Assembly (NCBI GenBank): GCA_900893395.1
Contig: CAAHFI010985548.1
Span: 1-21,860, forward strand
DNA: 21,860 nt
Direction of reading: 5' to 3'
Source: Euglena gracilis
Taxonomy: Eukaryota > Euglenozoa > Euglenophyceae > Euglenales > Euglenaceae
A program made the position numbers and the translations under genes. The first letter of the stretch is position 1. Each line of letters starts with the position of its first letter. The notes under the pieces were generated by a model that worked only from the letters and a program-made list of their open reading frames with translations, made no database searches and had not been told where the DNA came from. Positions 1 to 10,555 of this stretch are shown here, piece by piece.

Positions 1-3000
1 CAAATGTCAGTACAGCCTGGTTCCCTACTTGGGCCCATGGAAACGTGATTTGGCCTAAAACTGGAAACCGATTGGGGGTTCCCATTGCAACCCCCGGTAG
101 GTATTCCGATGTGCCGGCCGGATTAGTGCCTACGGGTGTGAAAAACATGCGGATATCAAAAAACTAGCAAGATATCGACGTTTTGGAGGGGTGGAAGACG
201 ACCCCAAATGTCAGTACAGCCTGGTTCCCTACTTGGGCCCATGGGAAACCGTGATTTGGCCTAAAACTGGAAACCGATTGGGGGTTCCCATTGCAACCCC
301 CGGTATATTCCGATGTGCCGGCCGGATTAGTGCCTACGGGTGTGAAAAACATGCGGATATCAAAAAACTAGCAAGATATCGACGTTTTTGGAGGGGTGGA
401 AGACGACCCCAAATGTCAGTACAGCCTGGTTCCCATACTTGGGCCCATGGGAAACCGTGATTTGGGCCTAAAACTGGAAACCGATTGGGGGTTCCCATTG
501 CAACCCCCGGTATAGTATTCCGATGTGCCGGCCGGATTAGTGCCTACGGGTGTGAAAAACATGCGGATATCAAAAAACTAGCAAGATATCGACGTTTTTG
601 GAGGGGTGGAAGACGACCCCAAATGTCAGTACAGCCTGGTTCCCATACTTGGGCCCATGGGAAACGTGATTTGGGCCTAAAACTGGAAACCGATTGGGGG
701 TTCCCATTGCAACCCCCGGTATATTCCGATGTGCCGGCCGGATTAGTGCCTACGGGTGTGAAAAACATGCGGATATCAAAAAACTAGCAAGATATCGACG
801 TTTTTGGAGGGGTGGAAGACGACCCCAAATGTCAGTACAGCCTGGTTCCCATACTTGGGCCCATGGGAAACCGTGATTTGGCCTAAAACTGGAAACCGAT
901 TGGGGGTTCCCATTGCAACCCCCGGTATTCCGATGTGCCGGCCGGATTAGTGCCTACGGGTGTGAAAAACATGCGGATATCAAAAAACTAGCAAGATATC
1001 GACGTTTTGGAGGGGTGGAAGACGACCCCAAATGTCAGTACAGCCTGGTTCCCATACTTGGGCCCATGGGAAACCGTGATTTGGGCCTAAAACTGGAAAC
1101 CGATTGGGGGTTCCCATTGCAACCCCCGGTAGTATTCCGATGTGCCGGCCGGATTAGTGCCTACGGGTGTGAAAAACATGCGGATATCAAAAACTAGCAA
1201 GATATCGACGTTTTTGGAGGGGTGGAAGACGACCCCAAATGTCAGTACAGCCTGGTTCCCTACTTGGGCCCATGGGAAACCGTGATTTGGGCCTAAAACT
1301 GGAAACCGATTGGGGGTTCCATTGCAACCCCCGGTAGGTATTCCGATGTGCCGGCCGGATTAGTGCCTACGGGTGTGAAAAACATGCGGATATCAAAAAA
1401 CTAGCAAGATATCGACGTTTTTGGAGGGGTGGAAGACGACCCCAAATGTCAGTACAGCCTGGTTCCCATACTTGGGCCCATGGGAAACCGTGATTTGGGC
1501 CTAAAACTGGAAACCGATTGGGGTTCCCATTGCAACCCCGGTATAGGTATTCCGATGTGCCGGCCGGATTAGTGCCTACGGGTGTGAAAAACATGCGGAT
1601 ATCAAAAAACTAGCAAGTATCGACGTTTTTGGAGGGGTGGAAGACGACCCCAAATGTCAGTACAGCCTGGTTCCCATACTTGGGCCCATGGGAAACCGTG
1701 ATTTGGGCCTAAAACTGGAAACCGATTGGGGTTCCCATTGCAACCCCCGGTAGGTATTCCGATGTGCCGGCCGGATTAGTGCCTACGGGTGTGAAAAACA
1801 TGCGGATATCAAAAAACTAGCAAGATATCGACGTTTTGGAGGGGTGGAAGACGACCCCAAATGTCAGTACAGCCTGGTTCCCATACTTGGGCCCATGGGA
1901 AACCGTGATTTGGCCTAAAACTGGAAACCGATTGGGGTTCCCATTGCAACCCCCGGTATTATTCCGATGTGCCGGCCGGATTAGTGCCTACGGGTGTGAA
2001 AAACATGCGGATATCAAAAAACTAGCAAGTATCGACGTTTTGGAGGGGTGGAAGACGACCCCAAATGTCAGTACAGCCTGGTTCCCATACTTGGGCCCAT
2101 GGGAAACCGTGATTTGGGCCTAAAACTGGAAACCGATTGGGGGTTCCCATTGCAACCCCCGGTATAGGTATTCCGATGTGCCGGCCGGATTAGTGCCTAC
2201 GGGTGTGAAAAACATGCGGATATCAAAAAACTAGCAAGTATCGACGTTTTTGGAGGGGTGGAAGACGACCCCAAATGTCAGTACAGCCTGGTTCCCCATA
2301 CTTGGGCCCATGGGAAACCGTGATTTGGGCCTAAAACTGGAAACCGATTGGGGGTTCCCATTGCAACCCCCGGTATAGGTATTCCGATGTGCCGGCCGGA
2401 TTAGTGCCTACGGGTGTGAAAAACATGCGGATATCAAAAAACTAGCAAGATATCGACGTTTTTGGAGGGGTGGAAGACGACCCCAAATGTCAGTACAGCC
2501 TGGTTCCCATACTTGGGCCCATGGGAAACCGTGATTTGGGCCTAAAACTGGAAACCGATTGGGGTTCCCATTGCAACCCCGGTATAGGTATTCCGATGTG
2601 CCGGCCGGATTAGTGCCTACGGGTGTGAAAAACATGCGGATATCAAAAAACTAGCAAGATATCGACGTTTTTGGAGGGGTGGAAGACGACCCCAAATGTC
2701 AGTACAGCCTGGTTCCCATACTTGGGCCCATGGGAAACCGTGATTTGGGCCTAAAACTGGAAACCGATTGGGGGTTCCCATTGCAACCCCGGTATAGGTA
2801 TTCCGATGTGCCGGCCGGATTAGTGCCTACGGGTGTGAAAAACATGCGGATATCAAAAAACTAGCAAGTATCGACGTTTTTGGAGGGGTGGAAGACGACC
2901 CCAAATGTCAGTACAGCCTGGTTCCCATACTTGGGCCCATGGGAAACCGTGATTTGGCCTAAAACTGGAAACCGATTGGGGGTTCCCATTGCAACCCCCG

Positions 3001-3700
3001 GTATAGGTATTCCGATGTGCCGGCCGGATTAGTGCCTACGGGTGTGAAAAACATGCGGATATCAAAAAACTAGCAAGATATCGACGTTTTTGGAGGGGTG
3101 GAAGACGACCCCAAATGTCAGTACAGCCTGGTTCCCATACTTGGGCCCATGGGAAACCGTGATTTGGGCCTAAAACTGGAAACCGATTGGGGGTTCCCAT
3201 TGCAACCCCCGGTAGGTATTCCGATGTGCCGGCCGGATTAGTGCCTACGGGTGTGAAAAACATGCGGATATCAAAAAACTAGCAAGTATCGACGTTTTTG
3301 GAGGGTGGAAGACGACCCCAAATGTCAGTACAGCCTGGTTCCCATACTTGGGCCCATGGGAAACCGTGATTTGGGCCTAAAACTGGAAACCGATTGGGGG
3401 TTCCCATTGCAACCCCGGTAGGTATTCCGATGTGCCGGCCGGATTAGTGCCTACGGGTGTGAAAAACATGCGGATATCAAAAAACTAGCAAATCGACGTT
3501 TTTGGAGGGGTGGAAGACGACCCCAAATGTCAGTACAGCCTGGTTCCCATACTTGGGCCCATGGGAAACCGTGATTTGGGCCTAAAACTGGAAACCGATT
3601 GGGGGTTCCCATTGCAACCCCCGGTAGTATTCCGATGTGCCGGCCGGATTAGTGCCTACGGGTGTGAAAAACATGCGGATATCAAAAAACTAGCAAGATA

Positions 3701-5160
3701 TCGACAGTTTTGGAGGGGTGGAAGACGACCCCAAATGTCAGTACAGCCTGGTTCCCATACTTGGGCCCATGGGAAACCGTGATTTGGCCTAAAACTGGAA
3801 ACCGATTGGGGGTTCCCATTGCAACCCCCGGTATAGGTATTCCGATGTGCCGGCCGGATTAGTGCCTACGGGTGTGAAAAACATGCGGATATCAAAAAAC
3901 TAGCAAGTATCGACGTTTTTGGAGGGGTGGAAGACGACCCCAAATGTCAGTACAGCCTGGTTCCCATACTTGGGCCCATGGGAAACCGTGATTTGGGCCT
4001 AAAACTGGAAACCGATTGGGGGTTCCCATTGCAACCCCCGGTAGGTATTCCGATGTGCCGGCCGGATTAGTGCCTACGGGTGTGAAAAACATGCGGATAT
4101 CAAAAAACTAGCAAGTATCGACAGTTTTTGGAGGGGTGGAAGACGACCCCAAATGTCAGTACAGCCTGGTTCCCATACTTGGGCCCATGGGAAACCGTGA
4201 TTTGGCCTAAAACTGGAAACCGATTGGGGGTTCCCATTGCAACCCCCGGTAGCTATTCCGATGTGCCGGCCGGATTAGTGCCTACGGGTGTGAAAAACAT
4301 GCGGATATCAAAAAACTAGCAAGTATCGACGTTTTTGGAGGGGTGGAAGACGACCCCAAATGTCAGTACAGCCTGGTTCCCATACTTGGGCCCATGGGAA
4401 ACCGTGATTTGGCCTAAAACTGGAAACCGATTGGGGTTCCCATTGCAACCCCCGGTATAGGTATTCCGATGTGCCGGCCGGATTAGTGCCTACGGGTGTG
4501 AAAAACATGCGGATATCAAAAAACTAGCAAGATATCGACGTTTTGGAGGGTGGAAGACGACCCCAAATGTCAGTACAGCCTGGTTCCCATACTTGGGCCC
4601 ATGGGAAACCGTGATTTGGGCCTAAAACTGGAAACCGATTGGGGGTTCCCATTGCAACCCCCGGTAGCTATTCCGATGTGCCGGCCGGATTAGTGCCTAC
4701 GGGTGTGAAAAACATGCGGATATCAAAAAACTAGCAAGATATCGACGTTTTGGAGGGGTGGAAGACGACCCCAAATGTCAGTACAGCCTGGTTCCCTACT
4801 TGGGCCCATGGGAAACCGTGATTTGGGCCTAAAACTGGAAACCGATTGGGGTTCCCATTGCAACCCCGGTAGCTATTCCGATGTGCCGGCCGGATTAGTG
4901 CCTACGGGTGTGAAAAACATGCGGATATCAAAAAACTAGCAAGATAGCGACGTTTTGGAGGGGTGGAAGACGACCCCAAATGTCAGTACAGCCTGGTTCC
5001 CATACTTGGGCCCATGGGAAACCGTGATTTGGGCCTAAAACTGGAAACCGATTGGGGTTCCCATTGCAACCCCCGGTAGGTATTCCGATGTGCCGGCCGG
5101 ATTAGTGCCTACGGGTGTGAAAAACATGCGGATATCAAAAAACTAGCAAGATATCGACAG
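3701..5160 (+). repeat. Local subfamily block with shared marker variants
   Basis: An inserted A giving GACAGTTTT or GACAGTTTTT is shared by three copies (A at 3706, 4123 and 5159) and was not noticed elsewhere. GGTAGCTATT, with a C in place of G, is shared by three copies (C at 4253, 4668 and 4873), plus one distant copy at 7771. AAGATAGCG (T to G at 4947) recurs only at 7231. Shared non-homopolymer markers within a few neighbours are the expected trace of local unequal exchange or gene conversion. Confidence 0.65.
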
Positions 5161-5202
5161 TTTTGGAGGGGTGGAAGACGACCCCAAATGTCAGTACAGC
5201 CT

Positions 5203-5231
5203 GGTTCCCATACTTGGGCCCATGGGAAACC
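5203..5231 (+). repeat. Inverted repeat 1 (hairpin-capable), one per monomer
   Basis: TTCCCAT (5205-5211) is perfectly complementary to ATGGGAA (5222-5228) across a 10-base loop, ACTTGGGCCC. The flanking GG (5203-5204) can pair with CC (5230-5231) if A5229 is bulged. The loop contains the palindrome GGGCCC, and CCCATGGG overlaps the right arm. The same segment occurs in every monomer, but both arms are common sites of length change (CCCATACTT, CCCTACTT or CCCACTT on the left; CATGGGAAACC, CATGGAAACC or CATGGGAAACG on the right), so many copies have a shortened stem. Whether it forms a cruciform or an RNA hairpin is unknown. Confidence 0.8.
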
Positions 5232-5273
5232 GTGATTTGGGCCTAAAACTGGAAACCGATTGGGGGTTCCCAT
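5203..5273 (+). repeat. Internal direct repeats inside the monomer
   Basis: Two short words occur twice inside each unit. GGAAACCGTGATTTGGG (5225-5241) resembles GGAAACCGATTGGGG (5251-5265), offset 26 bp. GGTTCCCAT occurs at 5203-5211 and 5265-5273, offset 62 bp. The two words are themselves nearly inverse to each other (ATGGGAAACC against GGTTCCCAT). This suggests that the left half of the monomer grew from a shorter ancestral sequence by duplication and inversion. It could also be chance similarity in G/C-run-rich sequence. Confidence 0.6.
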
Positions 5274-5283
5274 TGCAACCCCC
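5262..5283 (+). repeat. Inverted repeat 2 (hairpin-capable), one per monomer
   Basis: GGGGGTT (5262-5268) is perfectly complementary to AACCCCC (5277-5283), with an 8-base loop CCCATTGC. In a transcript the stem could be extended by two G-U pairs and one A-U pair on the outside. Both arms vary between copies: G5 or G4 on the left, C5 or C4 on the right. In a hand tally of the first 50 monomers the combinations were G5/C5 27, G4/C5 10, G5/C4 6 and G4/C4 7, so the arms change only loosely together. Confidence 0.8.
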
Positions 5284-5295
5284 GGTATAGGTATT
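5284..5295 (+). repeat. Length-variable TA/GG site between hairpin 2 and the conserved block
   Basis: The longest form is GGTATAGGTATT. Other copies read GGTAGGTATT, GGTATAGTATT, GGTAGTATT, GGTATATT, GGTATTATT, GGTAGCTATT or GGTATTCC. The differences remove or duplicate TA, AG or GTA steps, as expected of slippage within the short TA/GTA repeats. It is the most polymorphic site of the monomer, lying next to the least polymorphic block. It therefore makes a useful marker for tracing which copies are related. Confidence 0.85.
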
Positions 5296-5360
5296 CCGAT
5301 GTGCCGGCCGGATTAGTGCCTACGGGTGTGAAAAACATGCGGATATCAAAAAACTAGCAA
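5295..5360 (+). repeat. Near-invariant 66 bp block of the monomer
   Basis: From TCCGATGTGCCGGCCGGATT through the A6 tract to CTAGCAA, this block is identical in the great majority of copies up to about 16 kb, with only occasional one- or two-base losses (for example at about 6573, 10485 and 14622). It contains the 8 bp palindrome CCGGCCGG (5304-5311), A5 (5331-5335), GATATC (5342-5347) and A6 (5348-5353). Satellites often have a slowly changing segment that binds a protein or positions a nucleosome; that role is inference here. The A6 tract is longer than the T5 run at 5370 yet varies far less. Confidence 0.75.
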
Positions 5361-5374
5361 GTATCGACGTTTTT
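5331..5374 (+). repeat. Spaced A/T tracts, possible DNA curvature
   Basis: A5 (5331-5335), A6 (5348-5353) and T5 (5370-5374) have centres about 17.5 and 21.5 bp apart in this copy. The second spacing is close to two helical turns, the first less so. Spaced A-tracts bend DNA and are frequent in nucleosome-sized satellites. The imperfect phasing makes strong curvature uncertain. Confidence 0.4.
5361..5369 (+). repeat. Variable GATATC-like site after the conserved block
   Basis: Copies read CAAGATATCG, CAAGTATCG, CAATATCG, CAAGGTATCG, CAAATATCG, CAACATATCG or (twice) CAAGATAGCG. The first GATATC, about 20 bp upstream, is constant, but this second one is repeatedly altered. CAAGGTATCG is not seen before about 9.0 kb and then occurs in at least ten copies between 9088 and 19205, so the variant classes are regional and not evenly scattered. 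Confidence 0.8.
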
Positions 5375-5377
5375 GGA

Positions 5378-5395
5378 GGGGTGGAAGACGACCCC
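5378..5395 (+). repeat. Inverted repeat 3, GGGGT/ACCCC, at the monomer junction
   Basis: GGGGT (5378-5382) is complementary to ACCCC (5391-5395), with an 8-base loop GGAAGACG. The last base of the right arm is the first base of the next monomer in the numbering used here. The left arm varies between G4 and G3, while the right arm CCCC is almost always intact (one exception, CCC at 15924-15926). At five pairs this is a weak structure and may have no role. Confidence 0.55.
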
Positions 5396-5416
5396 AAATG
5401 TCAGTACAGCCTGGTT
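5382..5416 (+). repeat. Second near-invariant block, across the monomer junction
   Basis: The 35 bp from TGGAAGACGACCCC through CAAATGTCAGTACAGCCTGG to TT is the same in nearly every copy. A clear exception is the copy at 10353, which has lost three bases here, and there are private changes near the right end (for example 19862 and 21319). It separates the variable G-run at the end of one unit from the variable CCCATACTT site of the next. Confidence 0.75.
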
Positions 5417-8400
5417 CCCCATACTTGGGCCCATGGGAAACCGTGATTTGGGCCTAAAACTGGAAACCGATTGGGGGTTCCCATTGCAACCCCCGGTAGG
5501 TATTCCGATGTGCCGGCCGGATTAGTGCCTACGGGTGTGAAAAACATGCGGATATCAAAAAACTAGCAAGATATCGACGTTTTTGGAGGGGTGGAAGACG
5601 ACCCCAAATGTCAGTACAGCCTGGTTCCCATACTTGGGCCCATGGAAACCGTGATTTGGGCCTAAAACTGGAAACCGATTGGGGGTTCCCATTGCAACCC
5701 CCGGTAGGTATTCCGATGTGCCGGCCGGATTAGTGCCTACGGGTGTGAAAAACATGCGGATATCAAAAAACTAGCAAGATATCGACGTTTTGGAGGGGTG
5801 GAAGACGACCCCAAATGTCAGTACAGCCTGGTTCCCACTTGGGCCCATGGGAAACCGTGATTTGGGCCTAAAACTGGAAACCGATTGGGGGTTCCCATTG
5901 CAACCCCCGGTATAGGTATTCCGATGTGCCGGCCGGATTAGTGCCTACGGGTGTGAAAAACATGCGGATATCAAAAAACTAGCAAGTATCGACGTTTTGG
6001 AGGGGTGGAAGACGACCCCAAATGTCAGTACAGCCTGGTTCCCATACTTGGGCCCATGGGAAACCGTGATTTGGCCTAAAACTGGAAACCGATTGGGGGT
6101 TCCCATTGCAACCCCCGGTAGTATTCCGATGTGCCGGCCGGATTAGTGCCTACGGGTGTGAAAAACATGCGGATATCAAAAAACTAGCAAGATATCGACG
6201 TTTTTGGAGGGGTGGAAGACGACCCCAAATGTCAGTACAGCCTGGTTCCCTACTTGGGCCCATGGGAAACCGTGATTTGGCCTAAAACTGGAAACCGATT
6301 GGGGTTCCCATTGCAACCCCCGGTATAGGTATTCCGATGTGCCGGCCGGATTAGTGCCTACGGGTGTGAAAAACATGCGGATATCAAAAAACTAGCAAGA
6401 TATCGACGTTTTGGAGGGGTGGAAGACGACCCCAAATGTCAGTACAGCCTGGTTCCCTACTTGGGCCCATGGGAAACCGTGATTTGGCCTAAAACTGGAA
6501 ACCGATTGGGGGTTCCCATTGCAACCCCGGTATAGGTATTCCGATGTGCCGGCCGGATTAGTGCCTACGGGTGAAAAACATGCGGATATCAAAAAACTAG
6601 CAAGATATCGACGTTTTTGGAGGGGTGGAAGACGACCCCAAATGTCAGTACAGCCTGGTTCCCATACTTGGGCCCATGGGAAACCGTGATTTGGCCTAAA
6701 ACTGGAAACCGATTGGGGGTTCCCATTGCAACCCCGGTAGGTATTCCGATGTGCCGGCCGGATTAGTGCCTACGGGTGTGAAAAACATGCGGATATCAAA
6801 AAACTAGCAATATCGACGTTTTTGGAGGGGTGGAAGACGACCCCAAATGTCAGTACAGCCTGGTTCCCCATACTTGGGCCCATGGGAAACGTGATTTGGC
6901 CTAAAACTGGAAACCGATTGGGGGTTCCCATTGCAACCCCCGGTATAGGTATTCCGATGTGCCGGCCGGATTAGTGCCTACGGGTGTGAAAAACATGCGG
7001 ATATCAAAAAACTAGCAAGTATCGACGTTTTTGGAGGGGTGGAAGACGACCCCAAATGTCAGTACAGCCTGGTTCCCATACTTGGGCCCATGGGAAACGT
7101 GATTTGGCCTAAAACTGGAAACCGATTGGGGGTTCCCATTGCAACCCCCGGTATAGGTATTCCGATGTGCCGGCCGGATTAGTGCCTACGGGTGTGAAAA
7201 ACATGCGGATATCAAAAAACTAGCAAGATAGCGACGTTTTTGGAGGGGTGGAAGACGACCCCAAATGTCAGTACAGCCTGGTTCCCTACTTGGGCCCATG
7301 GGAACGTGATTTGGCCTAAAACTGGAAACCGATTGGGGTTCCCATTGCAACCCCCGGTATAGTATTCCGATGTGCCGGCCGGATTAGTGCCTACGGGTGT
7401 GAAAAACATGCGGATATCAAAAAACTAGCAAGATATCGACGTTTTTGGAGGGGTGGAAGACGACCCCAAATGTCAGTACAGCCTGGTTCCCTACTTGGGC
7501 CCATGGGAAACCGTGATTTGGCCTAAAACTGGAAACCGATTGGGGGTTCCCATTGCAACCCCGGTAGTATTCCGATGTGCCGGCCGGATTAGTGCCTACG
7601 GGTGTGAAAAACATGCGGATATCAAAAAACTAGCAAATATCGACGTTTTGGAGGGGTGGAAGACGACCCCAAATGTCAGTACAGCCTGGTTCCCACTTGG
7701 GCCCATGGGAAACGTGATTTGGGCCTAAAACTGGAAACCGATTGGGGTTCCCATTGCAACCCCGGTATAGCTATTCCGATGTGCCGGCCGGATTAGTGCC
7801 TACGGGTGTGAAAAACATGCGGATATCAAAAAACTAGCAAGATATCGACGTTTTTGGAGGGGTGGAAGACGACCCCAAATGTCAGTACAGCCTGGTTCCC
7901 TACTTGGGCCCATGGGAAACCGTGATTTGGGCCTAAAACTGGAAACCGATTGGGGGTTCCCATTGCAACCCCCGGTATAGGTATTCCGATGTGCCGGCCG
8001 GATTAGTGCCTACGGGTGTGAAAAACATGCGGATATCAAAAAACTAGCAAGATATCGACGTTTTTGGAGGGGTGGAAGACGACCCCAAATGTCAGTACAG
8101 CCTGGTTCCCATACTTGGGCCCATGGGAAACCGTGATTTGGGCCTAAAACTGGAAACCGATTGGGGTTCCCATTGCAACCCCGGTATAGGTATTCCGATG
8201 TGCCGGCCGGATTAGTGCCTACGGGTGTGAAAAACATGCGGATATCAAAAAACTAGCAAGTATCGACGTTTTGGAGGGGTGGAAGACGACCCCAAATGTC
8301 AGTACAGCCTGGTTCCCTACTTGGGCCCATGGGAAACCGTGATTTGGGCCTAAAACTGGAAACCGATTGGGGGTTCCCATTGCAACCCCGGTATAGGTAT

Positions 8401-10352
8401 TCCGATGTGCCGGCCGGATTAGTGCCTACGGGTGTGAAAAACATGCGGATATCAAAAAACTAGCAAGATATCGACGTTTTTGGAGGGGTGGAAGACGACC
8501 CCAAATGTCAGTACAGCCTGGTTCCCATACTTGGGCCCATGGAAACCGTGATTTGGGCCTAAAACTGGAAACCGATTGGGGTTCCCATTGCAACCCCCGG
8601 TAGGTATTCCGATGTGCCGGCCGGATTAGTGCCTACGGGTGTGAAAAACATGCGGATATCAAAAAACTAGCAATATCGACGTTTTTGGAGGGGTGGAAGA
8701 CGACCCCAAATGTCAGTACAGCCTGGTTCCCATACTTGGGCCCATGGGAAACCGTGATTTGGGCCTAAAACTGGAAACCGATTGGGGGTTCCCATTGCAA
8801 CCCCCGGTATAGGTATTCCGATGTGCCGGCCGGATTAGTGCCTACGGGTGTGAAAAACATGCGGATATCAAAAAACTAGCAAGATATCGACGTTTTGGAG
8901 GGGTGGAAGACGACCCCAAATGTCAGTACAGCCTGGTTCCCTACTTGGGCCCATGGGAAACCGTGATTTGGGCCTAAAACTGGAAACCGATTGGGGTTCC
9001 CATTGCAACCCCCGGTAGGTATTCCGATGTGCCGGCCGGATTAGTGCCTACGGGTGTGAAAAACATGCGGATATCAAAAAACTAGCAAGGTATCGACGTT
9101 TTGGAGGGGTGGAAGACGACCCCAAATGTCAGTACAGCCTGGTTCCCATACTTGGGCCCATGGGAAACCGTGATTTGGCCTAAAACTGGAAACCGATTGG
9201 GGTTCCCATTGCAACCCCGGTATAGGTATTCCGATGTGCCGGCCGGATTAGTGCCTACGGGTGTGAAAAACATGCGGATATCAAAAAACTAGCAAGATAT
9301 CGACGTTTTTGGAGGGGTGGAAGACGACCCCAAATGTCAGTACAGCCTGGTTCCCTACTTGGGCCCATGGGAAACGTGATTTGGCCTAAAACTGGAAACC
9401 GATTGGGGGTTCCCATTGCAACCCCCGGTATAGGTATTCCGATGTGCCGGCCGGATTAGTGCCTACGGGTGTGAAAAACATGCGGATATCAAAAAACTAG
9501 CAAGTATCGACGTTTTTGGAGGTGGAAGACGACCCCAAATGTCAGTACAGCCTGGTTCCCATACTTGGGCCCATGGAAACGTGATTTGGGCCTAAAACTG
9601 GAAACCGATTGGGGGTTCCCATTGCAACCCCCGGTATAGGTTCCGATGTGCCGGCCGGATTAGTGCCTACGGGTGTGAAAAACATGCGGATATCAAAAAA
9701 CTAGCAAGTATCGACGTTTTTGGAGGGGTGGAAGACGACCCCAAATGTCAGTACAGCCTGGTTCCCTACTTGGCCCATGGGAAACCGTGATTTGGGCCTA
9801 AAACTGGAAACCGATTGGGGTTCCCATTGCAACCCCGGTATAGTATTCCGATGTGCCGGCCGGATTAGTGCCTACGGGTGTGAAAAACATGCGGATATCA
9901 AAAAACTAGCAAGTATCGACGTTTTGGAGGGGTGGAAGACGACCCCAAATGTCAGTACAGCCTTTCCCTACTTGGGCCCATGGAAACGTGATTTGGCCTA
10001 AAACTGGAAACCGATTGGGGTTCCCATTGCAACCCCCGGTAAGGTATTCCGATGTGCCGGCCGGATTAGTGCCTACGGGTGTGAAAAACATGCGGATATC
10101 AAAAAACTAGCAATATCGACGTTTTTGGAGGGGTGGAAGACGACCCCAAATGTCAGTACAGCCTGGTTCCCTACTTGGGCCCATGGGAAACCGTGATTTG
10201 GGCCTAAAACTGGAAACCGATTGGGGTTCCCATTGCAACCCCCGGTAGGTATTCCGATGTGCCGGCCGGATTAGTGCCTACGGGTGTGAAAAACATGCGG
10301 ATATCAAAAAACTAGCAAGATATCGACGTTTTTGGAGGGTGGAAGACGACCC

Positions 10353-10555
10353 CAAATTCAGTACACCTGTTCCCATACTTGGGCCCATGGAAACCGTGAT
10401 TTGGGCCTAAAACTGGAAACCGATTGGGGTTCCCATTGCAACCCCCGGTAGGTATTCCGATGTGCCGGCCGGATTAGTGCCTACGGTGTGAAAAACATGC
10501 GGATATCAAAAAACTAGCAAGGTATCGACGTTTTTGGAGGGGTGGAAGACGACCC
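10353..10555 (+). repeat. Atypical monomer with three losses inside the conserved junction block
   Basis: Within about 20 bases this copy reads CAAATTCAG for CAAATGTCAG and ACACCTGTTCCC for ACAGCCTGGTTCCC, that is, three single-base losses in a segment otherwise almost never altered. It also has CTACGGTGTG in the 66 bp block. The clustering suggests a local patch of poor consensus or a diverged copy. Confidence 0.65.

Larger units (their letters stand above)
5185..5394 (+). repeat. Reference monomer (copy 26), 210 bp, closest to the full consensus
   Basis: I chose this copy as a reference because it carries the long form at nearly every variable site: CCCATACTT, CATGGGAAACCG, TTTGGGCC, G5, C5, GGTATAGGTATT, T5 and GAGGGG. 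Its only short form is CAAGTATCG where the fullest copies have CAAGATATCG. Order of parts: invariant CAAATGTCAG block, first hairpin segment, GGAAACCG direct repeats, second hairpin segment, variable TA/GG stretch, 66 bp invariant block with CCGGCCGG, A5 and A6 tracts, second GATATC-like site, T5 run, and the GGGGT/ACCCC inverted repeat that crosses into the next copy. The choice of phase is arbitrary because the array has no natural start. Confidence 0.95.

Noticed and set aside
5203-5212. GGTTC words as an RNA polymerase III B box, with GGATTAGTGCC as an A box
   Set aside because: GGTTC is followed by CC where the B box needs a purine and A, and the A-box candidate does not fit the consensus. 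There is no tRNA-like fold, so no tRNA or SINE is called.
5245-5266. CENP-B box-like sequence around ACTGGAAACCGATTGGGG
   Set aside because: Only TGGAAAC resembles the box. The essential TTCG on the left and CGGG on the right are missing, and neither strand of the monomer has a full match.
5286-5294. TATAGGTAT as a TATA-type promoter element
   Set aside because: It is a weak match, it is the most variable site in the monomer, and no gene lies downstream.
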